A stretch of DNA of 64,000 nucleotides from Prosapia bicincta (lineage: Eukaryota > Arthropoda > Insecta > Hemiptera > Cercopidae), in assembly GCA_036971475.1 (NCBI GenBank), contig JBAIZL010000001.1, positions 98,011,350-98,075,349 on the forward strand, in the 5' to 3' direction. Both the position numbers and the translations under genes were made by a program. How positions within the stretch are numbered: the stretch's first letter is position 1; every line of letters starts with the position of its first letter. Shown here piece after piece: positions 38,541 through 49,327 of this stretch. The notes beneath the pieces are model-generated. The model was not told the origin of the DNA, did not search any database, and saw only the letters and a list, made by a program, of their open reading frames with translations.

Positions 38541-38796
38541 AAGCGAGGGGAGAGAAGGGTGTCATAAAGACCTTACTCAGTAGTATTTTACGAGGATTGC
38601 GATGAAACACAAAGATTCCTATTAGGAAAGTATTTTTAATAATCACTAAAATAACATATTTAATTAGAATATTATCAACTATTTATCACAGACGCGTAAT
38701 GGAGCCGTTTGTAATGTAATACGACGTAATAATTAAGCAACACGTGACTAAATAATAAGAGATGATATATTATAGAACATATTTGAAATATAAATT

Positions 38797-38950
38797 TTAT
38801 AAATAAATAAAACCTCTTAAACCACAAAAACCTTTTATTTATGTTATAATGTCAGTAATTTCCTCTGAAGAAGATCGGTTTGCAATCGAAACGTACATCA
38901 GGACATTAATAAAAGGTTTTTGTGGTTCAAGAGATTTTATTTATTTATAA
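38797..38950 (+). repeat. palindromic element with hammerhead-like core
   Basis: Two 43-nt arms (38,797-38,839 and 38,908-38,950), inverted and nearly identical (CCACAAAAACCTTTTATT against AATAAAAGGTTTTTGTGG), enclose 68 nt. The enclosed part contains CTGAAGA, a short GAT..ATC hairpin, then CGAAACGT. Together with the AATAAAAGG tail, this layout resembles the 3' ends of Penelope-like elements and of small non-autonomous derivatives with a partial inverted copy at the 5' side. Confidence 0.7.
38865..38900 (+). ncRNA. hammerhead ribozyme-like motif (degenerate)
   Basis: CTGAAGA matches the hammerhead core CUGANGA. It is followed after one extra base by GAT..ATC, then GAAA and the self-complementary ACGT, then A. 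A very short stem III and a cleavage triplet GUA would fit the minimal type I hammerheads described for Penelope-like elements. The extra base before stem II departs from the consensus. Activity is unknown. Confidence 0.35.
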
Positions 38951-39834
38951 TTAAAAATTACACACTTGATCCAAGTTATTATTATAGAATATATGTATTC
39001 ACTTAAATGTACGTTAGTCAATAAGACCAGTTCTAAAATTTTCTGCATCTGAAAAGAGTGTCCGGCCTGGATAATATGGAAAAAAACAGGAAAACTCAAC
39101 GGTTTATGTAATTTTTGTGTATCTAGAAGTAAGTACTAGGTTTTGATTGGCGGAAGTCTAACAAGTCAACACTATAGAAAAAGCACAAAATTCAGGACTA
39201 TAGACATAAGGTGCAATACGAAGAAGAGAGATACAGAATGTAGATACACAAAAATTATAAAAAGAAAACATATGGTAAATAACGAGTTACTTCATTGACC
39301 AGAAGTGATATAAGGCATAAGGGAATAGAGATATAAAAAATAAACATTTTCAGATTAGGGAAAACAACTTAGCAATATAATGTACGTGAATCGGGCTAGG
39401 GAGACTATTTATTTGTTTGGAAAAGCCATTTAGACTTTTTTTTACCCAAGAAAGAATTTTGAAAATTGTGATAAATAATTAATGAACTTTTAATATAGAC
39501 TCTATCATTTCGATTTGTAAATTATATACTTACTGTAAACAAAGAGAAGTTCCTACCGCATTGATAAACAATAGGTGGTAGAGTATGGATTACCTTCGGG
39601 AGAAACTATTTGAATGACTAACACCGTGTTAATTATGTTCACAGAGGACGGAGTGCGTGCAGACGCTAAAGGTCCGATAAGGCGGGAAATGTTAACTACA
39701 CCTCGGGGCGTCGTTATGTACAGGCTGATCTATAATCACTGCCTTTGGTGCATGGATGTTTACTCCTCCATATGAAATCCAAACACTTCATGGCAAAACT
39801 ATGGCATAGTGGAACTATTGGGATTTCCCGTTTA
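38951..39834. other. AT-rich intergenic DNA
   Basis: No gene or repeat is recognised; a slightly GC-richer patch lies near 39,640-39,720. Confidence 0.5.
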
Positions 39835-39925
39835 TTACTTAAACCTAAACCTTTAGGCTGTGGGCATACAGAAAACAACTGGTGATCGCAACGCAAAGTA
39901 AACTTGAGTTGCTATAAGAAACGTT
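39835..39925 (-). repeat. diverged dispersed repeat, copy 1 (inverted)
   Basis: Read on the minus strand, it contains AGCAACTCAAGTTTACTTTG and GTTTTCTGTATGCCCACAGC. This is similar to plus-strand sequence at 40,585-40,655. The pair are inverted copies of an unknown repeat about 700 bp apart. Confidence 0.5.
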
Positions 39926-40584
39926 GCTAGTCGGTTTACAAGATTGTTCATATAAAGTTGCTAGTTTAGTTGTCAGTTACGTTGTCGGCCGTACTTGTGT
40001 ATATTTTAAGTAAGAAGTTACAAAAACGTTACAAAAAAATACAATTCGGTGTACACTCCTATAACGTCTTTCATGTGAAACAAAGTCAATACATTGTGGT
40101 GAAAAATTCACACAATTACCCAGACTAATGTTTCAATTATTATAGTATAACCATTAGCAGTTACGACTACCTTTTAAGTCATTAATTTTAGAACATCAAG
40201 AAAAAACAAATAATTGGCGAGAACCGATTTCAGCTGGAGAAAAAAAACAATAACCCTCAGGTTCATTGCTCATTTATGTATTTCTTTTTATGTATAACTG
40301 CAAAACTTAAAAAAGCATTACATTACAATGAAATAAAAATTAATTAGTATAGGTGCCGATTTTAAATATTTTGAAAAATTGTTGGTAACCACTCGTACCG
40401 TCTTGAAGTTGTTGGGTACACAACAACAATCGCATAGATAACACAACAAATACTGCTGCCTACTGATAAACTGAGCAACGAGTTTACAGCATGTCGTGAC
40501 CGGAGCAACTCTAGTTTCTGTGTCACTCGTTAGTCACGTTGCTATCACTTCACTATGAATATGTACATTTAATTTTATATGCTG
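39926..40584. other. spacer between inverted repeat copies
   Basis: AT-rich sequence between the two inverted copies; no coding remnant is recognised. Confidence 0.45.
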
Positions 40585-40655
40585 TGAAAAAGCAACTAAA
40601 GTTTGCGCTGCTTTGCCGTCACCAGCTGTCTTCTGTATGTCCACAACCTAAGAGA
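40585..40655 (+). repeat. diverged dispersed repeat, copy 2
   Basis: It contains AGCAACTAAAGTTTGCGC and GTCTTCTGTATGTCCACAAC and matches the inverted copy at 39,835-39,925. Confidence 0.5.
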
Positions 40656-41607
40656 TACAGAATGTTCTGTCAAAGGTTACATCTTGCAGTGACTCACTTG
40701 GACAACCTTAGCCCAGACAGCAAAATCTAGGCCCATATCTAGGTTTTGCTCTAGGCAATGAACCGTCCATAGACCATTAATGTTAGACCTTCGAATCCTG
40801 AATTTTAATTAAATAAAAAATACAGATTTTAGAAAAGTGCATATTTTATATTTATGATATAAAACTTTAATATATATCCGTTGACACAAATTTCACTAAT
40901 TTCCATTTTTTGATAAATTATATTTGAAGTTCTGTATAATAATAATAATAATATTTATATACGAGGGTAGTTTAAACGTGTTTTCTATAAGTATTCTCTA
41001 TCATAAAATTAGTATTAAAAACATACGTAATTGTTAACGTTACTGAACACGTATAGACACATTCGAGACACTGACAAAACACATCACTGTGTAGACGTTT
41101 ATCTTCAGTTGTAACATTGAAACCGTAAAACGATAACAAATTTATACTATGGAAAATAAAATAAAAATAATACCACTTTTTATTCAAAAGATACAAGTGT
41201 TTGCCTAGATTTAAATACTACTATCAATAAAAGCCTACTCAAACCCTTGGTATGCCCTTGGGCGTACCGTGTTATCCATTCAATTAAAAAAAAAACATTT
41301 TGTTACCAAACTGAGCGTCGTAGCTAGCAATGTGATAAATATCATTTAAGGGTTTACGTTTCTATATTGTGTAAAATGTGTTGTGTGACTAAGTCACATC
41401 AAAACTCAATAATTTACATTGATTCAAATAGGATAAAAAATGCAATGTTTAAATTAAACCTAATCCACTGGGGTAATCCAACTCCGAAACAATTCATTCT
41501 GATTACTAGTTATGCAATATCAATTTAACCAGTTGCTAAAATAAACAATAGTCACAAGCTTTACTAATTAATACTAATACAGCACAACACTGTAATAAAA
41601 TTAACAT

Positions 41608-41613
<6 letters not shown>
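40656..41613. other. AT-rich intergenic DNA
   Basis: Nothing recognised; a short AAT-repeat tract lies at about 40,936-40,952. Confidence 0.5.

Positions 41614-41661
<48 letters not shown>
41614..41661. repeat. (TA)n microsatellite
   Basis: About 24 TA units directly abutting the left end of the 116-bp tandem array. Confidence 0.95.
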
Positions 41662-41664
<3 letters not shown>

Positions 41665-42680
41665 GAAATGTAAATATGTAACACGAGTGAATATGTAAAT
41701 TATTTGACTTTTTATAGAACTGTTATGAGAGTCATAGAAAATAATACCATGATCCAAAACTAAATAGAAAAAGCATTGTCTGTACTGAGGTTTTGTAAAT
41801 ATGTAAAAAGAGCACTTATGCGACTTTTTCATAAAACTGTTATGAAAAACATACAACATAATACTGTGATGCAAAGCTAAATAGAGAAAGCTTTGTTTGT
41901 ATTGATGTTATTAAAATATGTAACAGGAGCACTATTTTGATAGTTGGATGAAACTGTTATTAGAGCATAAAACTGTGATGCGAAGTTACAAATAATAACG
42001 GTATTGTTTTTAGTGAGGCCATTTAAATATGTAACAGGAGCACTTATTTGACATTTTCATAAAGTTATGTGAAATATGCAGCACAATACGGTGATGCGAA
42101 GTTACAAATTATAACGATATTGTTTTTAGTGAGGCCATTTAAATATGTAACAGGAGCACTTATTTGAAATTTTCATAAAGTTATGTGAAATATGCAGCAC
42201 AATACGGTGATGCGAAGTTACAAATTATAACGATATTGTTTTTAGTGAGGCCATTTAAATATGTAACAGGAGCACTTATTTGACATTTTCATAAAGTTAT
42301 GTGAAATATGCAGCACAATACGGTGATGCGAAGTTACAAATTATAACGATATTGTTTTTAGTGAGGCCATTTAAATATGTAACAGGAGCACTTATTTGAA
42401 ATTTTCATAAAGTTATGTGAAATATGCAGCACAATACGGTGATGCGAAGTTACAAATTATAACGATATTGTTTTTAGTGAGGCCATTTAAATATGTAACA
42501 GGAGCACTTATTTGACATTTTCATAAAGTTATGTGAAATATGCAGCACAATACGGTGATGCGAAGTTACAAATTATAACGATGTTGTTTTTAGTGAGGCC
42601 TTTTAAATATGTAACAGGAGCACTTATTTGACAATTTCATGAAGCTTTTATGAGAGTTATCCATAAGTATTGTCAAGACT
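41662..42680. repeat. 116-bp tandem array with alternating A/B units
   Basis: The anchor AACAGGAGCACTTATTTGA starts at 42033, 42149, 42265, 42381, 42497 and 42613, always 116 bp apart. Diverged units precede it (anchors near 41,675, 41,805 and 41,922, spacing 111-130 bp) and the last unit is truncated. Units 1, 3 and 5 read TTTGACATTTTC and units 2 and 4 TTTGAAATTTTC, so homogenisation acts on a 232-bp dimer. The middle units are otherwise almost identical. Confidence 0.95.
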
Positions 42681-43402
42681 AAATGTTTAGATATTAATGG
42701 TAACTCAGTTGAATAGTAGACAATTCTTTAGTTTATAATGTCATTTATCTTCATATAGTGTATTTTAAATTATTTTTTACCAATCATTTTATAAATAAAA
42801 AATATTTATGATAACTTTTTTTTAACTTTTTGAAAAACGAAAAATACGCTTAAAAAGTATTTATTTTGTATCAATTTATTAACATCCATAATATATTTTT
42901 ATTTTATGATTTTCACGAAATACAATAGTTTAAGCACACCCTTGTATAAACACTACTATGACTACCAAAATACCCCTATTGATTGTGCACGCTTATCATA
43001 CACCTCTTACGAAAATTCTAATATTTTCGTAGAAACGAGAGGTTGAAAAGTTTTTAAATGTTATTTCTGAAGCTCATATATTATTCTAAAGCATTTCCAC
43101 GCTTTGTTTTTTAACTACGAAAGGCTTTCTAAAGAACAAAAGCTGTAAGAAAGTTACAACAGTTATATAAAGTTATAATTGAGGCCCGGAGATAGTGAAA
43201 GTTACATCAAAGTAACAAAACTTCCGTGAAGCAACTAACGAAAGAAGTTTCAACAGAAATGATAGAACACTTTTGATTGCTACAAAATTTCGTGTGATTT
43301 CTAAAGAAGTTAAACTAAACAAACCTCTTGGTTTAGATTAAATACATGGTCTTTAAATCGTGAAAATTATTGAGTAATAATTTTTAATTTTTACCTTTAC
43401 AT
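42681..43402. other. AT-rich intergenic DNA
   Basis: No gene or repeat is recognised. Confidence 0.5.
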
Positions 43403-43407
43403 ACATA

Positions 43408-43443
<36 letters not shown>
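43403..43443. repeat. (TA)n microsatellite
   Basis: A short TA tract with one TGTG interruption. Confidence 0.9.
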
Positions 43444-43559
43444 CTTATTTCCTCATTCGTACTAGGATTCGTATTCCAAATAATAAAATATAGCAGCTAA
43501 ACATCATTTTAGTTTACATTATCGCTGTTTAGCGAAGTGTTAGGTTACAGTTAACCCTC

Positions 43560-43730
43560 GTGATTGTTCTGCTGTGTAGGTATTTATAATGGCAACTTGT
43601 TGCACTATTGGGCTGTGTAGCAACTACCACAGTACTTTACTGTGTACCTAAATATCACAGAATTTTGATGTAGCCCTACAGCTACATAGCGTATTCTGCC
43701 GTGTAGCGGAAACATCACAGTATTAAAGCC
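43560..43730. repeat. degenerate repeats of CTGTGTAG and CACAGTA motifs
   Basis: CTGTGTAG or CTGTGTAC (three times, plus CTGCCGTGTAG) alternates with CACAGTA or TCACAGAAT. The two motifs are partly inverse complements of each other. The period is irregular (about 35-60 bp). Its nature is unknown. Confidence 0.4.
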
Positions 43731-43837
43731 ATAAATCATTGCTACTTCTAACCCTTACTTGGTGCATAGTTCTCTTTAACTAATTATCACAATATTTACT
43801 TTTATCTAATAATATAGTATACTTTGTGCGGTTACAA

Positions 43838-43990
43838 GTGAATTGACATCCAATCTAGCCATTATGTCACTTTCTTCAACTTGGATTCCTTGCAGCACTT
43901 GGACAAAATGTTCAGAGTTCTTGATATAGGAATCAGACTTCTGAGCCAATTGCTGCATAAGTTTAGCCAAATATTTCTCCAGTTTCTGAA
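43838..43990 (-). repeat. inverted partial copy of the Penelope RT region
   Basis: The complement of this segment matches 44,305-44,457 over about 150 bp with only about ten differences, among them the bases that encode the ALMQPL and ESDTMASLDV residues. The junction with the sense part lies at about 43,991. It may have formed by template switching during reverse transcription or by twin priming. Confidence 0.88.
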
Positions 43991-43993
43991 GAG

Positions 43994-45662
43994 GTGAATA
44001 AAAGGTGCCGAAGAGTGCCTATTGATAAGGGTAACGCTTATGTTGTTTTAAATATTTCAGATTATATAGGCAAGATGAAGAAAATCCTAAATGATGAAAA
44101 TTACAAAGTTCTTAAGAACAATCCAACCACCTACTTAGAAAAGACTACCAGGTGGATTATTAAACAAACTCCTATCGATGAGGAAACTCCATCCAGGATA
44201 ATTCCTTGGGAAAAATCTAGTAGATATCCTAAGTTATATGGTTTACCTAAAATCCATAAACCGGGCACTCCTATGAGACCTATAGTGAGTTCTATTAATT
44301 CACTTCTTCAGAAACTGGAGAAATATTTTGCTAAACTAATGCAGCCATTGGTTCAGAAGGCTGATTCCTATATCAAGAACTCTGAACATTTTGTCCAAGT
44401 GCTGCAAGGAATCCAAGTTGAAGAAAGTGACACAATGGCTAGCTTGGATGTAGAGTCATAATTTCCCAACGTTCCCATTGATGAAGTGCTTCAGAGGATG
44501 TCTATTTTTGAAGAGCTCCCTCCCCATGTCTTAGATCTGGCTAGGCACTGTCTCAAAAACAATAAGTTTTTTTTAATGAACAGTTTTACAGGCAACTTGA
44601 TGGTACCCCTATGGGATCTTCTCTTTCTCCAGCTGTAGCCCATATTTTTATGACGTTCTTTGAGCAAGGCGCCATAAATGATGCTTTTCTCAGCCCTAAA
44701 GCTTGGTTTCGTTATGTAGATGACGTCTTTATGATTTGGCAACATGGTGGCACAGAACTTGATAAGTTCCTAACGTACCTCAACTCTCGCCACGCCAGGA
44801 TATTATTCACTTTGGAACAAGAGAGTTATGGCTGTTTGCCGTTTCTGGACGTCTTGGTTAGGAAGGGTCAGAATGGTTGTGTTCACCATTCACCAGAAAA
44901 CCAACTCATACCAATAGATATCTTAACGCTGAGTCACATCACCACCCATCTCAGATCCAGGCTATCGCTGACACGCTCTTCTTCCAGTCTCACAAGTTAA
45001 CGAATTGGAGAGATCATGAACTTATTACTATGAGAGAGGTGCTTAGTAGCAATGGCTATAAGGAATATGCCATTAATAAAACGTTACACCGCCAAAGTGT
45101 CCTTCCAGTTGATGTGTACGAGAAAGAGACCGAGAAAACTGGTACGGGTTACTTGCCCTTTATTAAAGGAACCACTGATAGGATTGGCAGACTCTTTAGG
45201 AGACATGGTATACGTTACGTTTACAAACCTTAAATCACTATCGACAAGGTTTTTGGTAACGCCACAGATAAGATCTTCTTGAAAAACCATGGCGTTTACA
45301 GCGTTTCTTGTGGAGTTTGTAAGAAATCGTACATTGGCCAAACGAACAGACGTATCTCAGCTAGGCTTGAGGAGCACAAACTGGGTCTTAAAAACAAGCA
45401 GAAAACTTCGGCTATGTATAGGCATTACTGTGACACAGGGCATACCATTGATTTCCAACCTTTCCGACAGATTGCTCAAGTGTAAAACTACAGGGCTAGA
45501 ATTATTCGTGAGGCTATCGAAATAGATAAGCAAGGCATTCTTAACAAACGCGATAATTTACCCGCTGTATGGGAATGTATCATCGATAGATTTTATCAGC
45601 AGAAAGGTGAACAAAGGCAAAGGAATGTGAGTAATTGTTTGGATCAGGTGTGTGTGGATTGA
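43994..45662 (+). pseudogene. Penelope-like RT plus GIY-YIG endonuclease, interrupted
   Basis: Recognised blocks in order: DKGNAYVVLNISDY (about 44,020), YGLPKIHKPGTPMRPIVSS (about 44,240-44,295), ASLDVES (44,437), GTPMGSSLSPAVAHIF (44,600-44,650), the catalytic RYVDDVF (about 44,710), LPFLDVLV (44,838), RKPTHTNRYLNAESHHHP (about 44,890), then GVYSVSCGVCKKSYIGQT (45,288-45,340) of the GIY-YIG nuclease with its extra cysteines. Lesions: TAA at 44,459; a frameshift in a T8 run near 44,568-44,575; a frameshift near 44,880; TAA at 45,231; TAA at 45,483. After each lesion similarity resumes in the next frame, so the gene was once continuous. The reading ends at a TGA near 45,660. The encoded enzyme would reverse-transcribe element RNA at nicked chromosomal targets. 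Confidence 0.85.
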
Positions 45663-45696
45663 CGTCAATGTGTGATTTGACGTCAATGGGCGTGGC
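45660..45696 (+). promoter_or_regulatory. two CRE palindromes and a GC-box-like site
   Basis: TGACGTCA occurs at 45,660-45,667 and again at 45,678-45,685, 18 bp apart, followed by GGGCGTGGC (45,688-45,696). A weak TATA-like CTATATG lies at about 45,705. Perfect CRE palindromes bind ATF/CREB-type factors. Penelope-like elements can carry promoter sequence in their repeated terminal region, so this may be the element's own promoter. Confidence 0.5.
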
Positions 45697-45770
45697 TTCA
45701 TTCCTCTATATGTAGGAGCTGAGTTATCTGCGCTCTTCACTCGTTCTTCAACTTTTGTTGGGTTCACCTC

Positions 45771-45805
45771 GTCAATACTAGATGAGATTCTAGCGAAACG
45801 TCGTA
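45771..45805 (+). ncRNA. hammerhead-like motif in the Penelope 3' terminal region
   Basis: CTAGATGAG, a hairpin with arms CTAGA and TCTAG, and GCGAAACGTC lie in the order of a hammerhead core (CUGANGA, stem II, GAAA, short stem III, GUC). The first core block is degenerate. The second copy at 48,078-48,102 reads CTGGATGAG, one base away from a CTGATGAG core. Confidence 0.35.
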
Positions 45806-45845
45806 ACTGCGATTTTATGCACTGCGGAATGAACGGATGTACTCC

Positions 45846-47517
<1,672 letters not shown>

Positions 47518-47573
<56 letters not shown>
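47518..47573. repeat. (TA)n microsatellite
   Basis: About 28 TA units ending at the left arm of the following palindrome. Confidence 0.95.
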
Positions 47574-47579
<6 letters not shown>

Positions 47580-47737
47580 CAACACAGGTTATTCAAATAC
47601 AAGAATATTTATTATTTTATATCCAAAGCTTTTCGTTGGCAAACAGTACAAACTGTTCGTTGGTACTGTTACCAACGAAAAGCTTTGGATATAAAATAAT
47701 AAATATTCTTGTATTTGAATAACCTGTGTTGTTTTAA
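47574..47737. repeat. 164-bp near-perfect palindrome
   Basis: Arms 47,574-47,650 and 47,663-47,737 are inverted copies with a single-base gap, around a 12-nt loop. The right arm contains ACCAACGAAAAGCTTTGG and a tail ending TGTGTTGTTTTAA. It is bounded on the left by a TA microsatellite and, 29 bp further on, by another on the right. The right half is related to 47,890-47,955, so it looks like a head-to-head copy of the same small element's 3' end. Confidence 0.9.
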
Positions 47738-47764
47738 ATTATTAATCAAGAAAACGTATTTTTT

Positions 47765-47766
<2 letters not shown>

Positions 47767-47826
<60 letters not shown>

Positions 47827-47842
47827 TTATATATATATTTTT
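47767..47842. repeat. (TA)n microsatellite with degenerate end
   Basis: TA units followed by TTTATTTATATA and a T run. Confidence 0.93.
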
Positions 47843-47860
47843 TTTTATTAGATAATTATT

Positions 47861-47951
47861 TTCCTGAAGATGCTGATACTATTTTATCGGCGAAAAGCTT
47901 TGAATAAATATATTCATTAAAAGTATTCTTGTTTTTGAAATATTTTTAATT

Positions 47952-47955
<4 letters not shown>
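47861..47955 (+). repeat. small element end with hammerhead-like core
   Basis: CTGAAGA (47,864-47,870), then a 6-bp stem GCTGAT..ATCGGC with one GU pair, then CGAAAAGCTTTG and a tail resembling the right arm of the preceding palindrome (TATTCTTGT.TTTGAA). TA microsatellites lie on both sides. GAAA followed by self-complementary AGCT parallels GAAA-ACGT in the other copies. Confidence 0.5.

Positions 47956-47956
<1 letters not shown>

Positions 47957-48031
<75 letters not shown>
47957..48031. repeat. (TA)n microsatellite
   Basis: About 37 TA units with one TACA interruption, ending at the Penelope 3' fragment. Confidence 0.95.
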
Positions 48032-48033
<2 letters not shown>

Positions 48034-48165
48034 TGACACGCTGTGCTTTTTCTGTTGTTGGGTTCACCTCGTCAATGCTGGATGAGATTCTAGCGAAACG
48101 TCGGAACTGCGAATTTATGGACTGCAGAATGAACGGATGTACTCCAGATAGTAACTATTCATCAT
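48032..48165 (+). mobile_element. Penelope-like element 3' end, isolated fragment
   Basis: From 48,055 it matches 45,757-45,848 with only a few differences, including GGGTTCACCTCGTCAAT and AACGGATGTACTCCAGATA. No coding sequence remains, consistent with extreme 5' truncation. It continues about 15 bp past the point where the larger copy enters its TA repeat, so the true 3' end may be near 48,160. Confidence 0.85.
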
Positions 48166-48221
48166 ATATATATATATATATATAATCGTATTTATAAGCA
48201 TATTTCAAAAACAAAAGATTG

Positions 48222-48277
<56 letters not shown>
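48163..48277. repeat. (TA)n tracts at the retrotransposon insertion point
   Basis: A short TA tract (48,163-48,184), 40 bp of spacer, then about 25 TA units that end exactly at the LTR boundary. Confidence 0.93.
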
Positions 48278-48279
<2 letters not shown>

Positions 48280-48569
48280 TTACGTTTTATATTAAGCAAG
48301 AAAGGTTTTTAAAAATGATTTTTATTTTTAACAAACCTTTGAATTTAATAAACAATTAATTTAGAAAACTGTTACATTAATTTTACTTAATAAAACAATA
48401 CAATTGATATGCACTCAATCGGAGTGGAAAACGTCTGTGCGATACAGAGGCGACTTACACACTGCCGGGGCTCTGTTCTCACACCTATATAATACTAAAG
48501 CTGCGTAAGCAGGAATTTTCCTAGCACGCATTTAATTATGAAATGTTCACATAAAATGTTTATATAACT
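48278..48569 (-). repeat. 3' LTR (292 bp)
   Basis: Read on the minus strand it begins AGTTATATAAAC and ends AAAACGTAACT. I found no difference from the other LTR by eye. It contains a TATTATATAGG box and an AAAATAAAAATC stretch with a polyadenylation hexamer near the end. Confidence 0.95.
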
Positions 48570-48580
48570 CCTCCATCCCT
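48570..48580 (-). other. polypurine tract
   Basis: On the minus strand GGGATGGAGG directly precedes the 3' LTR. This is where plus-strand DNA synthesis primes in LTR retroelements. It is interrupted by one T. Confidence 0.65.
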
Positions 48581-49327
48581 AAAGAAAACTTCTGGGGTTG
48601 GCGAAGTTTCGGCGTTGGTTGAAGTCTTCTTCTTCTTCCTGATGAGGGCGAAGTATATAAGCTGCTGAATAGGCCTCCGTAAAGGGCAATTTTCGGCATG
48701 GGTTGAAGTCCTCTTCACTGGAGAAAGTCACCAGGCAAAGATTGATTTCCAAGATCCAGTTAAATGGGTTGTTTGCGATTTCCAACGCAGTATCCTAGTA
48801 GTTTGTAGGCGTTATCGTTTTTGATGATGGGCATTTTACAGTCTAAATTTTCTGTTCATTATAATTCAACTGAGCAAAAGTATTTGGAATTGATTAATAC
48901 AATTTATAATGAGTCTTTTCTATCATAGGATAGATACAAAATGTTTATAACATATACAATTGTTATCAGAATCTAATTTTTGTTCTACAAAATTTACATT
49001 GATTACAATAAAAGTTTTATATAATTTTTACCATCATTTACATTCAACTTGCCTGTTATAGATTTGATAAGGATTCTAGTTAGTTTATAAGAATTCTTTT
49101 TCTTTTGTTATCTCTTTAAGAGTATAGTTTCTAATTTTCTTCAATTACATTTCTTTTTGTGATTAACATATTTCAAATAATTAACAATATTTATTACCAT
49201 AATTAGTTACATATCATTTAATTAATTACAAAAGTTTGTAACACATACAATTAATAAAAACAATGTTGTTTAAAAGTTTAATAAAGTTTCTTGCATAGAA
49301 CTAGTGGACAAAGGTATGGCAGGGATT
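48581..49327 (-). other. untranslated 3' region, no env gene
   Basis: About 750 bp lie between the integrase stop and the polypurine tract. There is no extended frame, signal peptide or membrane segment, so no envelope-type gene is present. A short direct repeat around GGTTGAAGTC.TCTTC occurs near 48,617 and 48,700. Confidence 0.65.

Noticed and set aside
44491..44745. The 84-codon minus-strand frame in the Penelope-like element
   Set aside because: Antisense shadow of the reverse transcriptase region.
48579..48785. An env-type gene in the Ty3 element
   Set aside because: The frame has 68 codons, no signal peptide or membrane segment, and overlaps the polypurine tract.
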